Part shown: one piece after another, positions 1 through 7,232 of the stretch
How the letters are laid out: each line of letters begins with the position of its first letter
How positions within the stretch are numbered: the first letter of the stretch is position 1
Origin: Limnohabitans sp.
Lineage (GTDB): Bacteria; Pseudomonadota; Gammaproteobacteria; Burkholderiales; Burkholderiaceae_C
DNA length: 11,056 nucleotides
Assembly: GCA_009693225.1 (NCBI GenBank)
Contig: SHXP01000058.1
Location: forward strand, 1-11,056
Direction of reading: 5' to 3'
Notes under the pieces: model-generated
Databases searched by the model: none
What the model saw: only the letters and a program-made list of their open reading frames with translations
What the model was told of the DNA's origin: nothing
Position numbers and translations under genes: made by a program

Positions 1-1
1 G

Positions 2-157
2 CAAACGCTCATGCGTTACGTGGCCTTGTACAACCATCAATTACCCCAGTCGGCGCTCAAGAGTAAAACCCCGATGAGGGCCATGAAAGACTGGTACGCT
101 TCGCACCCTCATTTGTTGACGAAGCGTCCGTACGATCATCCGGGATGCGGCAGCTAG
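2..157 (+). mobile_element. C-terminal fragment of an IS481-type transposase (DDE integrase), cut by window edge
   Basis: Reading frame 2 is open from the window edge to a TAG at 155-157 and gives 51 residues. They have the typical tail of IS481-family integrase-core transposases: RYVALYNHQLPQSALKSKTP, then an A-M-K-D-W-Y block, an H-P-H-L block and a K-R-P-Y-D-H-P-G ending. The catalytic DDE residues would lie upstream, outside the window, so whether the element is whole cannot be judged. Hydrolase-like coding sequence begins almost at the stop codon, so the right end of the element must lie within a few bases of 157. I could not recognise a terminal inverted repeat or a target duplication there. 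The family call rests on recalled similarity of the tail motif. Confidence 0.75.
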
Positions 158-561
158 ATAAATTATTATTATCGATATTGCCAAAGTGGTTTCCGCATAT
201 AAGGGCTGATAACAAACTCAAATTGAACTGGCTGGCAAGAGATGCGCAAGTGGTGCGTGAATATAAGCAAGTCAAACTTGCGCACAGAAAAATTTCCGCA
301 GGACTTGCGGCCTGGATTATCGAACAAGGGAAACAAGCCATCAGCACAGCCGAGCAATGGCAAAAACCCTCGCTGCTGATGTATGCCGGCCAGGACAGAC
401 TGGTCAACCCTCAAGGCAGTGCATTATTTGCCAAAAAAGCACCACCAGACTTGCTGCATACACTTTGCTTCAATGTCATGTATCACGAAATATTCACTGA
501 TCCGGAAAGAGGGCTGGTGCTGACCAAAATGATCGATTGGCTGGACAGGCGTTATGCCTGA
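145..561 (+). pseudogene. 5'-truncated alpha/beta hydrolase (monoacylglycerol lipase / lysophospholipase-like)
   Basis: This is the C-terminal half of a serine hydrolase of the Hydrolase_4 (monoglyceride lipase, PldB-like) type. Visible family features are LARDAQVVREY (about residues 30-40), the H-x-K-I-S segment (47-51), an acid loop AGQDRLVNP with Asp84 as the likely catalytic acid, and YHEIF with His114 as the likely catalytic His. The G-x-S-x-G nucleophile elbow and the preceding core strands are missing. Family members are about 270-320 residues; this piece is 138. The ATG at 145 lies inside the transposase tail in another frame, so the first few residues (to about Leu4) come from the mobile element and not from the hydrolase. 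I infer an insertion or deletion removed the 5' half, so the product should be inactive. It converges on rsmE, with 33 bases between the stops. Confidence 0.8.
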
Positions 562-594
562 CATCAGATCAATCGCAGTGAAAGCTACAGTGAC

Positions 595-1314
595 TTACAA
601 TAGCTGTGCCAAAACGCTAATAGGAGCAGTCTCAGAACGCAGGACAAAAGGTCCGAGGCTCGCAGGAATAAAACCATGTTCTATCGCAGCCGATTCTTCC
701 TCGGCCGTGAATCCGCCCTCGGGGCCGCATAGCAAAGTCACGCTTGTTCTTGCCGAAGGCCAGAGATCACGCCAGCCTCGTGCTTCAGAGTGTAATGACA
801 GGATGATATTGAGACCTTCCGAATGGAGCGCCAGAGAATCAAGATAGTCGTTCCAGCTCAAGGGCAAATCAATCAAAGGCAGTTGGTTGCGGCCGGATTG
901 GGCACAGGCAGCCTGAGCAATACCCTTCCAGTGTTCTACCCGTTTAACCGCTCTCTCACCGTTCAAGCGCGACACGGTTCGCTGCGTCATCAAAGGCGTG
1001 ATGCGGCTAACACCAAGCTCGGTGGATTTCTCAATCAGCCAATCCATTCTTTCATTGGTAGGCATACCGATAGCTATGTGTGTGAAATACTCAGGCCCGG
1101 TGCTGTTGTAAGTTTCGATGATGCTTACTTCGACACTGTGTCTGCCCATCTGACCAATATGCGCCAGCGCCGCGTTACCGCTGCCATTGAACAATTCAAT
1201 CTGCATACCCGGTTGCAAACGCAATACCTGAACATGTTTGATGGCGGAGTCATTCAAGCGCAAAGACTGACCGGGTACAAACAATGCGGGGAAAAATATT
1301 CTGTGACGGGACAT
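595..1314 (-). CDS. rsmE: 16S rRNA (uracil-1498-N3)-methyltransferase RsmE
   Basis: RsmE methylates N3 of U1498 in 16S rRNA of the 30S subunit, using S-adenosylmethionine. The protein has the SPOUT (knotted) methyltransferase layout: an N-terminal PUA-like part (residues 1 to about 70), then WLIEKSTELGVSRITPL (about 92-108), then the SAM-binding knot with GPEGGFT (197-203) and LGPFVLRSETA (220-230). The ATG at 1314 shares one base with the amgK stop (TGATG). A GTG three bases earlier (1317) is also possible and would give a 4-base overlap. Either way the gene is translationally coupled to amgK. Two oddities are visible. The usual A-C-E-Q-x-G-R motif reads ACAQSGR, with Ala for Glu. The C terminus also stops a few residues earlier than in E. 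coli RsmE. Length is 239 residues against about 243 in E. coli. Confidence 0.93.
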   Translation of the reverse strand: MSRHRIFFPALFVPGQSLRLNDSAIKHVQVLRLQPGMQIELFNGSGNAALAHIGQMGRHSVEVSIIETYNSTGPEYFTHIAIGMPTNERMDWLIEKSTELGVSRITPLMTQRTVSRLNGERAVKRVEHWKGIAQAACAQSGRNQLPLIDLPLSWNDYLDSLALHSEGLNIILSLHSEARGWRDLWPSARTSVTLLCGPEGGFTAEEESAAIEHGFIPASLGPFVLRSETAPISVLAQLL

Positions 1315-2432
1315 CACAGGCGCCCGAAAGCATAAGAGACGGCTGGGCTGCTGCCCTCAATCCTGTCAAGTAAACGCAGCAAAGGGAACAATTCACGGTA
1401 TCTCGACGCAGTGGCGCGTAGATAGCCGATAAACCTGGGCGTATCGGTAAGGTATTTGGGTTTCTGGTCACGCAGGCTTAAGCGGGAGAAAATTCCGGCG
1501 ACCTTCAAGTGCCTTTGTAAACCCATCCATTCGACTGCACGGTAAAAAGAGCCGAAATCAGAATGCCAGTCTTCGAAATCCATCAAGCCGGCCGCACGTG
1601 CTTTGTGCCAATAGCGTACGGTGATGTCCAGGCAAAAATCCTCATCCCAGCTGATGAATGCATCACGCATCAAACTGGCGATGTCGTAGGTGAGCGGGCC
1701 GTAAACTGCGTCTTGGAAATCAAGCACACCTAATCGCGAGTTGCCGGGATCGTCGCAAACCATGAGATTACGCGGCATGAAATCCCGGTGAACAAACACA
1801 CTCGGCCCCAGCAGGTTGGTGTGGACAAGTTGGTCATAAATCGAATAAAGGATACGCTGTTGCTCTGAATCCAGGCTCAATTGCCGGTGACCGTTGACGT
1901 ACCATACTTCAAACAGTGAGAGTTCTCGACGCAGCAATTGGTCGTCATACGGGGGAAGAACCCCCGGTTTTGAAAAACGTTGCCATAAAACCAGTGCATC
2001 TGTGGCCTGTTCGAACAACGTCAATCGTTGGGTGGTGTTTGTGTCGGCAAAGTGTTGCATCATGGTTTGACTTCCCAGATCTTCCAGCAACATGAATCCA
2101 TGGGCGGCATCCCAGTCAAGTATATGGGGCGCGCGCAAGCCGGCCTCGATCAACAAATGCACTATGTCGACAAAAGCCTGGCAGTTTTCTTTCTCAGGCG
2201 GCGCATCCATGAGAATGAATGTATAGTGATCAGAATCAATTCTGAAATATCTTCTGAAACTGGCATCAGCGGATGCGCTGCGTATGCTGTGGGCCAGCAG
2301 GCCATGGCTGGATGTGAGTGAAGAAAGCCAGTCAGAAAAGAAAAAAAGCCGCTCAGGATCATCCCAGCCCAAAACGTTAATAGCGTCCGCGCCTCTCAAA
2401 TCAATAGGTTTGTCTGGGTCAGTTCTGCTCAT
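1314..2432 (-). CDS. amgK: N-acetylmuramate/N-acetylglucosamine anomeric kinase AmgK (aminoglycoside phosphotransferase fold)
   Basis: AmgK phosphorylates the anomeric hydroxyl of MurNAc/GlcNAc in the cytoplasmic cell-wall recycling route that bypasses de novo UDP-MurNAc synthesis. The 372-residue product has the APH/choline-kinase fold: N-lobe SADASFRRYFRI (54-65), hinge LLEDLG (115-120), catalytic loop VHRDFMPRN (214-222, catalytic Asp217) and metal-binding LDFQDAVYGP (237-246). The AmgK assignment over a generic APH enzyme rests on the family pattern plus position: divergent from lptD, as in pseudomonads and many betaproteobacteria. The start at 2432 is the last ATG before the conserved core. 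It leaves about 27 extra N-terminal residues, and the reading frame continues upstream to 2570, but that extension would run antisense through the lptD signal peptide and is rejected. A weak GAGAT lies upstream of 2432. The usual partner murU does not follow; rsmE does, by TGATG coupling. Confidence 0.85.
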   Translation of the reverse strand: MSRTDPDKPIDLRGADAINVLGWDDPERLFFFSDWLSSLTSSHGLLAHSIRSASADASFRRYFRIDSDHYTFILMDAPPEKENCQAFVDIVHLLIEAGLRAPHILDWDAAHGFMLLEDLGSQTMMQHFADTNTTQRLTLFEQATDALVLWQRFSKPGVLPPYDDQLLRRELSLFEVWYVNGHRQLSLDSEQQRILYSIYDQLVHTNLLGPSVFVHRDFMPRNLMVCDDPGNSRLGVLDFQDAVYGPLTYDIASLMRDAFISWDEDFCLDITVRYWHKARAAGLMDFEDWHSDFGSFYRAVEWMGLQRHLKVAGIFSRLSLRDQKPKYLTDTPRFIGYLRATASRYRELFPLLRLLDRIEGSSPAVSYAFGRL

Positions 2433-2481
2433 GGATAATCTCAATTCTACAAACAGCGCTTTTTTTCGCGCCTTTTTCCTT
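2433..2481. promoter_or_regulatory. Divergent amgK / lptD start region
   Basis: Only 49 bases separate the amgK ATG (minus, 2432) from the chosen lptD ATG (plus, 2482). The region is AT-rich, with a T7 run at about 2459-2465. On the minus strand a TAGAAT (2444-2449) resembles a sigma-70 -10 box, but no good -35 sits at the right distance and it lies only 12 bases before the amgK ATG. No clear plus-strand promoter is seen here. The promoter for lptD-surA-rsmA may therefore lie inside the amgK coding sequence. I looked for a sigma-E-type GGAACTT box, since this operon is sigma-E controlled in E. coli, and did not find a convincing one. Confidence 0.3.
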
Positions 2482-4989
2482 ATGCGACTGCATTTTGCCT
2501 TGAACCAACTCTTAAGGAGTGTTTTTTGCTGTACCTTGTGGGCCGGTAAAGCATATGCACAATTGCTCAATCCCGCTCTGCAAAGCAGTGAAGACTTGAA
2601 CCAACCTGAGAATCAGTCTGTATGTATTGAAGATAAATCCACATACAGTACCCCAGTTGAAGCCATCAAACTCAAGCCCAGTGCCGGATTGAACCCCCGG
2701 CGCAAGGCTTCTGAAATACGGCTGCAGCCGGTCTTTGTCGAATCAGACAATTTGAATGGCCGAAGCGATCTGGATGTCACCATGGATGGCGGTGTGCGGA
2801 TAAGGCGAGGAGAAACGCTTATCAAAGCTCAAAGAATTGAGTATTTTCAACCCAATGACCAGACCAAAGCAAACGGCAAGGTTTATATGAATCGCGGCGG
2901 AAACATTTTCACTGGCAGTGTGCTTGATATGAAAGTGGATGCCATGGACGGTTTTATGCTCGAACCTGAGTTTTTCTTTCTTAGGGGAGGCGGTCAGGGC
3001 ATTGCAGAAAAAATGCAATTCATCAATGAAAAAAAATCCGTTGCCGATAAAGTAATTTACACCAGTTGTAAAAGAAAGCCAGGGCCGGACTGGTTTCCGG
3101 AGTGGTTCATGAAAGCAGATCAAATCAGTTTTGACCAGGACAGCAATGAAGCCGTGGCCAAAAATGCACAATTGTTTTTTTTCGGTGTACCTATACTGGC
3201 TTCGCCGGTATTGAGTTTTCCGCTCAACAGCGAAAGAAAATCAGGGTTTCTGGCACCGACATTTTTTCTGGATAACCTGGGTGGTTTAGAAATGAGCCTG
3301 CCGTATTACGTCAATCTCGCGCCAAACAGGGACTACACCATCACCACCACGCCTATGACTCGACGAGGAGTCTTGTTCAGTAATGAACTGCGTTATTTGG
3401 AGAGAAAAGCGCCGCAACAACCCTTTGAAGGAATCTCCCTGTTTGAATACATGCCGGCAGATCAGTTGCGTGGCAGTGATCGCTGGGGATTGAGTTTTCA
3501 ACACAACGGCTGGGCGGATGAAAAACAAGGGCTTAACTTTACGTTTGATATTAACCTGGTCAGCGACGACAACTATTGGAGCGACTTCACCAACCTCAAT
3601 ATGGGCGCCAACAACAAGCTGGTGCAACGAATTTTGCCCAGTACATTCAAGCTGGGAAAAGGTTGGGGAACATTGGCCGCAAACGTGAATGTAACGCAAT
3701 GGCAAACCCAGCAGGGTACAGATTCGAGTACAGCAATAGCTGCGCCGTTTGATAAATTGCCGCAATTGACACTGAATTACCTGCGCTCGGATATGGAGGG
3801 TTTTGATTGGACTGTTTATGTGGATTTGACGCATTTCAGCGTGAACCGGAATTTTTATTGCGGTTTTTTCTCAACCAGTGCCTATTGCAATCAGAAAAAT
3901 GCATTGCGGCTCGTGGCCAATAACGCCCTCAGCCGGACGTTCCTCACCAATTACGGATACATCACGCCAAAGCTGACCGTGAGCGCGCGACAATATCAAT
4001 ATGAAGAAACATACAAAGGTACCTACGGCACCAGAGCTGATGCCAGTAGTGATAGCGTAGTGTTGCCTACATTCAGCCTGGATACAGGTGCCGTGATGGA
4101 AAGACCTTTGCAATTATTCAATGCAAGCTGGACTCAGACCATAGAGCCCAGGGCATTTTATGTGTACACGCCTTACCGTTATCAAAGCGATTTACCTAAT
4201 TACGACACCGGCAGCAATGACTTCAATTTTGCAACAATTTTTACAGAGAATTCGTATTCAGGACAGGATCGTATTTCTGATTCCCATACTTTCACCCTTG
4301 GCGGGACATCGCGAATGATTAACCCTGAAACGGGCGCAGAGGGTGCGCGTTTTGGACTGGCACATCGTTACCGATTTGCAGAACAACAAGTCCTGCTGAC
4401 ACCGGACAGTACAACGGCCCGTTCAGGCTATAGCAATATCCTGGGCGGCGCGAGCCTTTATTTAACGCCCAAACTGACATTTGACAGCTTATTGCAATAC
4501 AACTATGAAGAAGGCCGTTCTGAACGCAAATCTTACGGATTCAGATACAACCCCAGTGGTTATCGCGTCATCAACACTGCTTACCGTTATCAGTACCAAT
4601 CCTCTGAGGTTGTTGATGTCAGCTGGCAGTGGCCTTTGAATGATCTGTGGCGTGACATAGGCGTAGACCCAAGACAGGGGCAGGGCATGGGGGCAGGTCT
4701 CTGGTACAGCGTGGGCAGGATGAATTACAGCATGCAGGATGAGAGATTGGTCGATGCCTTGCTGGGTCTGGAATATGACGGCGGCTGTTGGCTCGCTCGG
4801 GTCGCTGCTCAGCGCACCCAATTGACGCTGACAAGGTCGACCACCAATTTGATGTTCCAATTGGAATTCAATGACTTTTCTCGTCTTGGTTTTGGCTCAA
4901 TGGGCTCGGTCAAAGACAATGTCTCCCGATACCAGAACTTGCGTGAACCGTTCAAGTTTGCCCCCAGCCCTTTCACACAATATGAATGA
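2482..4989 (+). CDS. lptD: LPS-assembly outer-membrane protein LptD
   Basis: LptD is the outer-membrane beta-barrel that, with lipoprotein LptE, inserts lipopolysaccharide into the outer leaflet. The 835-residue product has a signal peptide (1-26, with A-Y-A before the likely cleavage), a periplasmic OstA/jellyroll domain at about 85-200 (VTMDGGVRIRRGETLIKAQR, then the Y-T-S-C segment), and the LptD barrel from about 240. The family hallmarks VLSFPLNSERKSGFLAPTF and LPYYVNLAPNRDYTITTTP are present, followed by many alternating aromatic strands to the C terminus. Start choice: ATG 2482 gives a compact signal peptide. ATG 2431 would add 17 residues in front of it and place the two divergent start codons inside one CATG; neither has a clear Shine-Dalgarno. 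Cysteines likely relevant to disulfides are Cys48, Cys196 and Cys769. The C-terminal pair of E. coli is a single Cys here (DGGCWLAR). First gene of lptD-surA-rsmA. Confidence 0.95.
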   Translation: MRLHFALNQLLRSVFCCTLWAGKAYAQLLNPALQSSEDLNQPENQSVCIEDKSTYSTPVEAIKLKPSAGLNPRRKASEIRLQPVFVESDNLNGRSDLDVTMDGGVRIRRGETLIKAQRIEYFQPNDQTKANGKVYMNRGGNIFTGSVLDMKVDAMDGFMLEPEFFFLRGGGQGIAEKMQFINEKKSVADKVIYTSCKRKPGPDWFPEWFMKADQISFDQDSNEAVAKNAQLFFFGVPILASPVLSFPLNSERKSGFLAPTFFLDNLGGLEMSLPYYVNLAPNRDYTITTTPMTRRGVLFSNELRYLERKAPQQPFEGISLFEYMPADQLRGSDRWGLSFQHNGWADEKQGLNFTFDINLVSDDNYWSDFTNLNMGANNKLVQRILPSTFKLGKGWGTLAANVNVTQWQTQQGTDSSTAIAAPFDKLPQLTLNYLRSDMEGFDWTVYVDLTHFSVNRNFYCGFFSTSAYCNQKNALRLVANNALSRTFLTNYGYITPKLTVSARQYQYEETYKGTYGTRADASSDSVVLPTFSLDTGAVMERPLQLFNASWTQTIEPRAFYVYTPYRYQSDLPNYDTGSNDFNFATIFTENSYSGQDRISDSHTFTLGGTSRMINPETGAEGARFGLAHRYRFAEQQVLLTPDSTTARSGYSNILGGASLYLTPKLTFDSLLQYNYEEGRSERKSYGFRYNPSGYRVINTAYRYQYQSSEVVDVSWQWPLNDLWRDIGVDPRQGQGMGAGLWYSVGRMNYSMQDERLVDALLGLEYDGGCWLARVAAQRTQLTLTRSTTNLMFQLEFNDFSRLGFGSMGSVKDNVSRYQNLREPFKFAPSPFTQYE

Positions 4990-6373
4990 ACGCATGAGCC
5001 TGACAATTTCAACAGCCCTCTGCATTTGCTTATTGGCTTTCACTGTCCAATCGAGTTGGGGACAATCATTGAAACCCAAAATTGGTCTTGCGCCCGGCGC
5101 GGGTGTGAATTTACGCACTGTCCCCGCAGAACCTGACCTGAGCAGTCCGGATGGTTTGCAGGCATTGGATTTCATTGTGGCGGTGGTGGACAACGAACCC
5201 ATCACAAATTGGGAGGTGAATATTCTGGCCTCTATGGCAGACCCCGCTGCAGCCAGACTGGGTAAAGATGTGTTGTTACGCGATGCTCTTGAAAACCTGA
5301 TCAATGAATCAGTGCAATTGCAAATTGCCCGACAATTGAATATTCAGGTATCACCTGATGAAATAAAGACGGCAATTGAACTGACAGTAAGGCGCAATAA
5401 CTTAACAGTGGAAGAATTGCAGCAGCGCTTGCAGGCCCAAGGCATGGGATGGGACAGATACAGGGCACAATTCAAACGGCAAATGATGTTACAACGTGTG
5501 CGAGAGCGCGAAGCCACCACTCGCATCAGAATTCAAGACCATGAAATAGAAAAGTTTTTGACGGAAAACAGCAGGCTTGTGCCGAGAAAAAATGACAATA
5601 TTCATATTGCCCATATTTTGCTTGCCGTGCCGGAAACTGCCGGTCCAGACGAGGTGACCAACATCTACAACAAGGTCGAGGAAATACTGAAGAAAGTCAA
5701 ATCAGGTGAAGACTTCAGCAAATTAGCTGCGCAGTATTCAAATGCCGCAGATCGCAGCAATGGCGGGCAACTCGGCATAAGAAGTCCAGAAAAATACCCG
5801 GCATTGTTTGCAGATGCCGTTCAGTCTTTGACCGTTGGTGCTGTGGTCGGCCCATTGCGCTCGGGGGCAGGCTTTCATATTTTGAAGTTGCTGGACCGTA
5901 AGTCACCGAATGCTTTACCTGAAACTGTCGGCCAGACACGCGTGCGTCATATCCTGCTAAGACCCGGAGGTCAATTGAGCCAGGATGCGGCACACGCCCA
6001 ACTCGCCGGCTATAAGCTTCAGATAGAAGCCGGTAGCGCCAGCTTTGAAGAATTGGCACAGCAACATTCTCAGGACGTCAGTGCAAACCAAGGGGGCGAT
6101 CTCGGCTGGGCAGACCCCGGTATGATGGTGCCGGAATTTGAAAAGGCCATGGATATTTTGCGGCCCGGACAAATGGGTCACCCCATTGTGTCGCGCTTCG
6201 GTCTGCACTTGATACAAGTGCTTGAACGGCGTGAGGCGCCTTTGAGTTTGCGCGCCAAACAGGACTTGGTCAGAAATATACTGCGGGAGCGCAAGTATGA
6301 AGAAACCATGAAAAACTGGGAGCGCGAAGTGCGCGGACGCGCCTACGTGGAGTACCGTGATCCGCCGCATTAA
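4982..6373 (+). CDS. surA: Periplasmic peptidyl-prolyl isomerase and outer-membrane protein chaperone SurA
   Basis: SurA escorts unfolded beta-barrel proteins, including LptD, across the periplasm to the BAM complex. From ATG 4982 the protein has 463 residues. It has a signal peptide (to about residue 27, cleavage near S-W-G), a SurA N-terminal chaperone domain starting at FIVAVVDNEPIT (64-75), a parvulin domain 1 (HIAHILLAVPE to GFHILKLLD, about 208-305), a parvulin domain 2 (RVRHILLRPGG to FGLHLIQVLE, about 320-415) and a C-terminal helix that packs on the N domain. It is somewhat longer than E. coli SurA (428). ATG 4982 overlaps the lptD stop by 8 bases. ATG 4994, four bases past that stop, gives a cleaner signal peptide and is equally possible. 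Translational coupling to lptD is likely in either case. No strong ribosome binding site is visible. Confidence 0.95.
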   Translation: MNERMSLTISTALCICLLAFTVQSSWGQSLKPKIGLAPGAGVNLRTVPAEPDLSSPDGLQALDFIVAVVDNEPITNWEVNILASMADPAAARLGKDVLLRDALENLINESVQLQIARQLNIQVSPDEIKTAIELTVRRNNLTVEELQQRLQAQGMGWDRYRAQFKRQMMLQRVREREATTRIRIQDHEIEKFLTENSRLVPRKNDNIHIAHILLAVPETAGPDEVTNIYNKVEEILKKVKSGEDFSKLAAQYSNAADRSNGGQLGIRSPEKYPALFADAVQSLTVGAVVGPLRSGAGFHILKLLDRKSPNALPETVGQTRVRHILLRPGGQLSQDAAHAQLAGYKLQIEAGSASFEELAQQHSQDVSANQGGDLGWADPGMMVPEFEKAMDILRPGQMGHPIVSRFGLHLIQVLERREAPLSLRAKQDLVRNILRERKYEETMKNWEREVRGRAYVEYRDPPH

Positions 6374-6388
6374 AGCATTCTTTCACTG

Positions 6389-7162
6389 ATGGCACAGCAT
6401 CAGGCAAGAAAAAGATTCGGTCAGCATTTCCTGACCGATGGCGCTGTCATTGATCAAATTGTTCAAAACATCGCGCCACAAGCCGGGGATGCCATGGTCG
6501 AAATCGGCCCGGGACTCGCGGCCATGACCCAGCCTCTGGTCCAGCGTCTCGGACGATTGAGTGTGATCGAGTTGGACCGTGACCTTGCGCTGCGTTTGCG
6601 CGAGCACCCGCATCTCGATGTGACCGAATCCGATGTGTTGAAAGTTAACTTCACCGTGATGGCTGATGCGATGAAGACCCGCCAGTTGCGCGTGGTCGGC
6701 AACCTGCCCTACAACATTTCAACACCCATACTGTTTCATTTGCTGGAACACGTTGCTGTGGTCAAGGACCAGCACTTCATGTTGCAAAAAGAAGTTGTCG
6801 AGCGCATGGTTGCTGTGCCTTCTACCGTGCACTACGGTCGCTTGAGTGTGATGCTGCAATGGCGCTATGACATGGAAATGCTGATGCTGGTTAGCCCTCA
6901 GGCCTTTGATCCGCCGCCACGGGTCGACAGCGCGGTGGTGCGCATGACCCCGTATGCAAATGCAGTTGCGGTGGATGTGCGGTTGCTGAGTGAGTTGGTG
7001 CAAGTGGCGTTCAGTCAAAGGCGCAAACTGCTCAGGCATACCCTCGGGCGCTGGTTATTGGAACGTGACTTCGGCGAGGACTTTGATGTTCAACGCCGCG
7101 CCGAAGAGGTGCCGGTTTCGCAATATCTGGCATTGGTACAGGTCTTGTCTGATCAGGCTTGA
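6389..7162 (+). CDS. rsmA: 16S rRNA (adenine-1518/1519-N6)-dimethyltransferase RsmA (KsgA)
   Basis: RsmA (KsgA) dimethylates two adjacent adenosines in helix 45 of 16S rRNA, a late checkpoint in 30S assembly; loss gives kasugamycin resistance in E. coli. The 257-residue protein shows the family motifs in order: KRFGQHFL (8-15), SAM motif I VEIGPGLAAMT (37-47), acidic motif II IELDRDLA (60-67), catalytic NLPYNIS (105-111), QKEVVERM (133-140), FDPPPRVDS (173-181) and AFSQRRKLLR (207-216). Length is close to the usual 260-275. It starts 15 bases after the surA stop and is the last gene of the plus-strand operon. In many relatives pdxA lies between surA and rsmA; here it does not. No terminator hairpin is visible in the 70 bases between its stop and the converging acyl-CoA synthetase gene. 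Confidence 0.96.
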   Translation: MAQHQARKRFGQHFLTDGAVIDQIVQNIAPQAGDAMVEIGPGLAAMTQPLVQRLGRLSVIELDRDLALRLREHPHLDVTESDVLKVNFTVMADAMKTRQLRVVGNLPYNISTPILFHLLEHVAVVKDQHFMLQKEVVERMVAVPSTVHYGRLSVMLQWRYDMEMLMLVSPQAFDPPPRVDSAVVRMTPYANAVAVDVRLLSELVQVAFSQRRKLLRHTLGRWLLERDFGEDFDVQRRAEEVPVSQYLALVQVLSDQA

Positions 7163-7232
7163 GGCCGCGTCAATCCGCAATGATTTGTGAGTAGTTGCTA
7201 ATTCGCACGGTCCAGGGCGGTCGACCAGGAGA

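Noticed and set aside
823..1335. A 170-codon plus-strand frame antisense to rsmE
   Set aside because: It covers the rsmE coding region in reverse and shows no family features or ribosome site.
2284..2481. lptD starting at 2284 or 2431
   Set aside because: A start at 2284 lies deep in amgK, and both add a non-signal-like stretch before a good signal peptide that begins at 2482. The 2431 start cannot be fully excluded.
2433..2570. N-terminal extension of amgK to 2570
   Set aside because: The extra residues are basic and non-conserved, and would run antisense through the lptD signal peptide. The ATG at 2432 fits the kinase family better.
7163..7232. Terminator between the converging rsmA and acyl-CoA synthetase genes
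   Set aside because: Small palindromes (CTGATCAG, GGTCGACC) are present, but there is no stem followed by a T-run on either strand.
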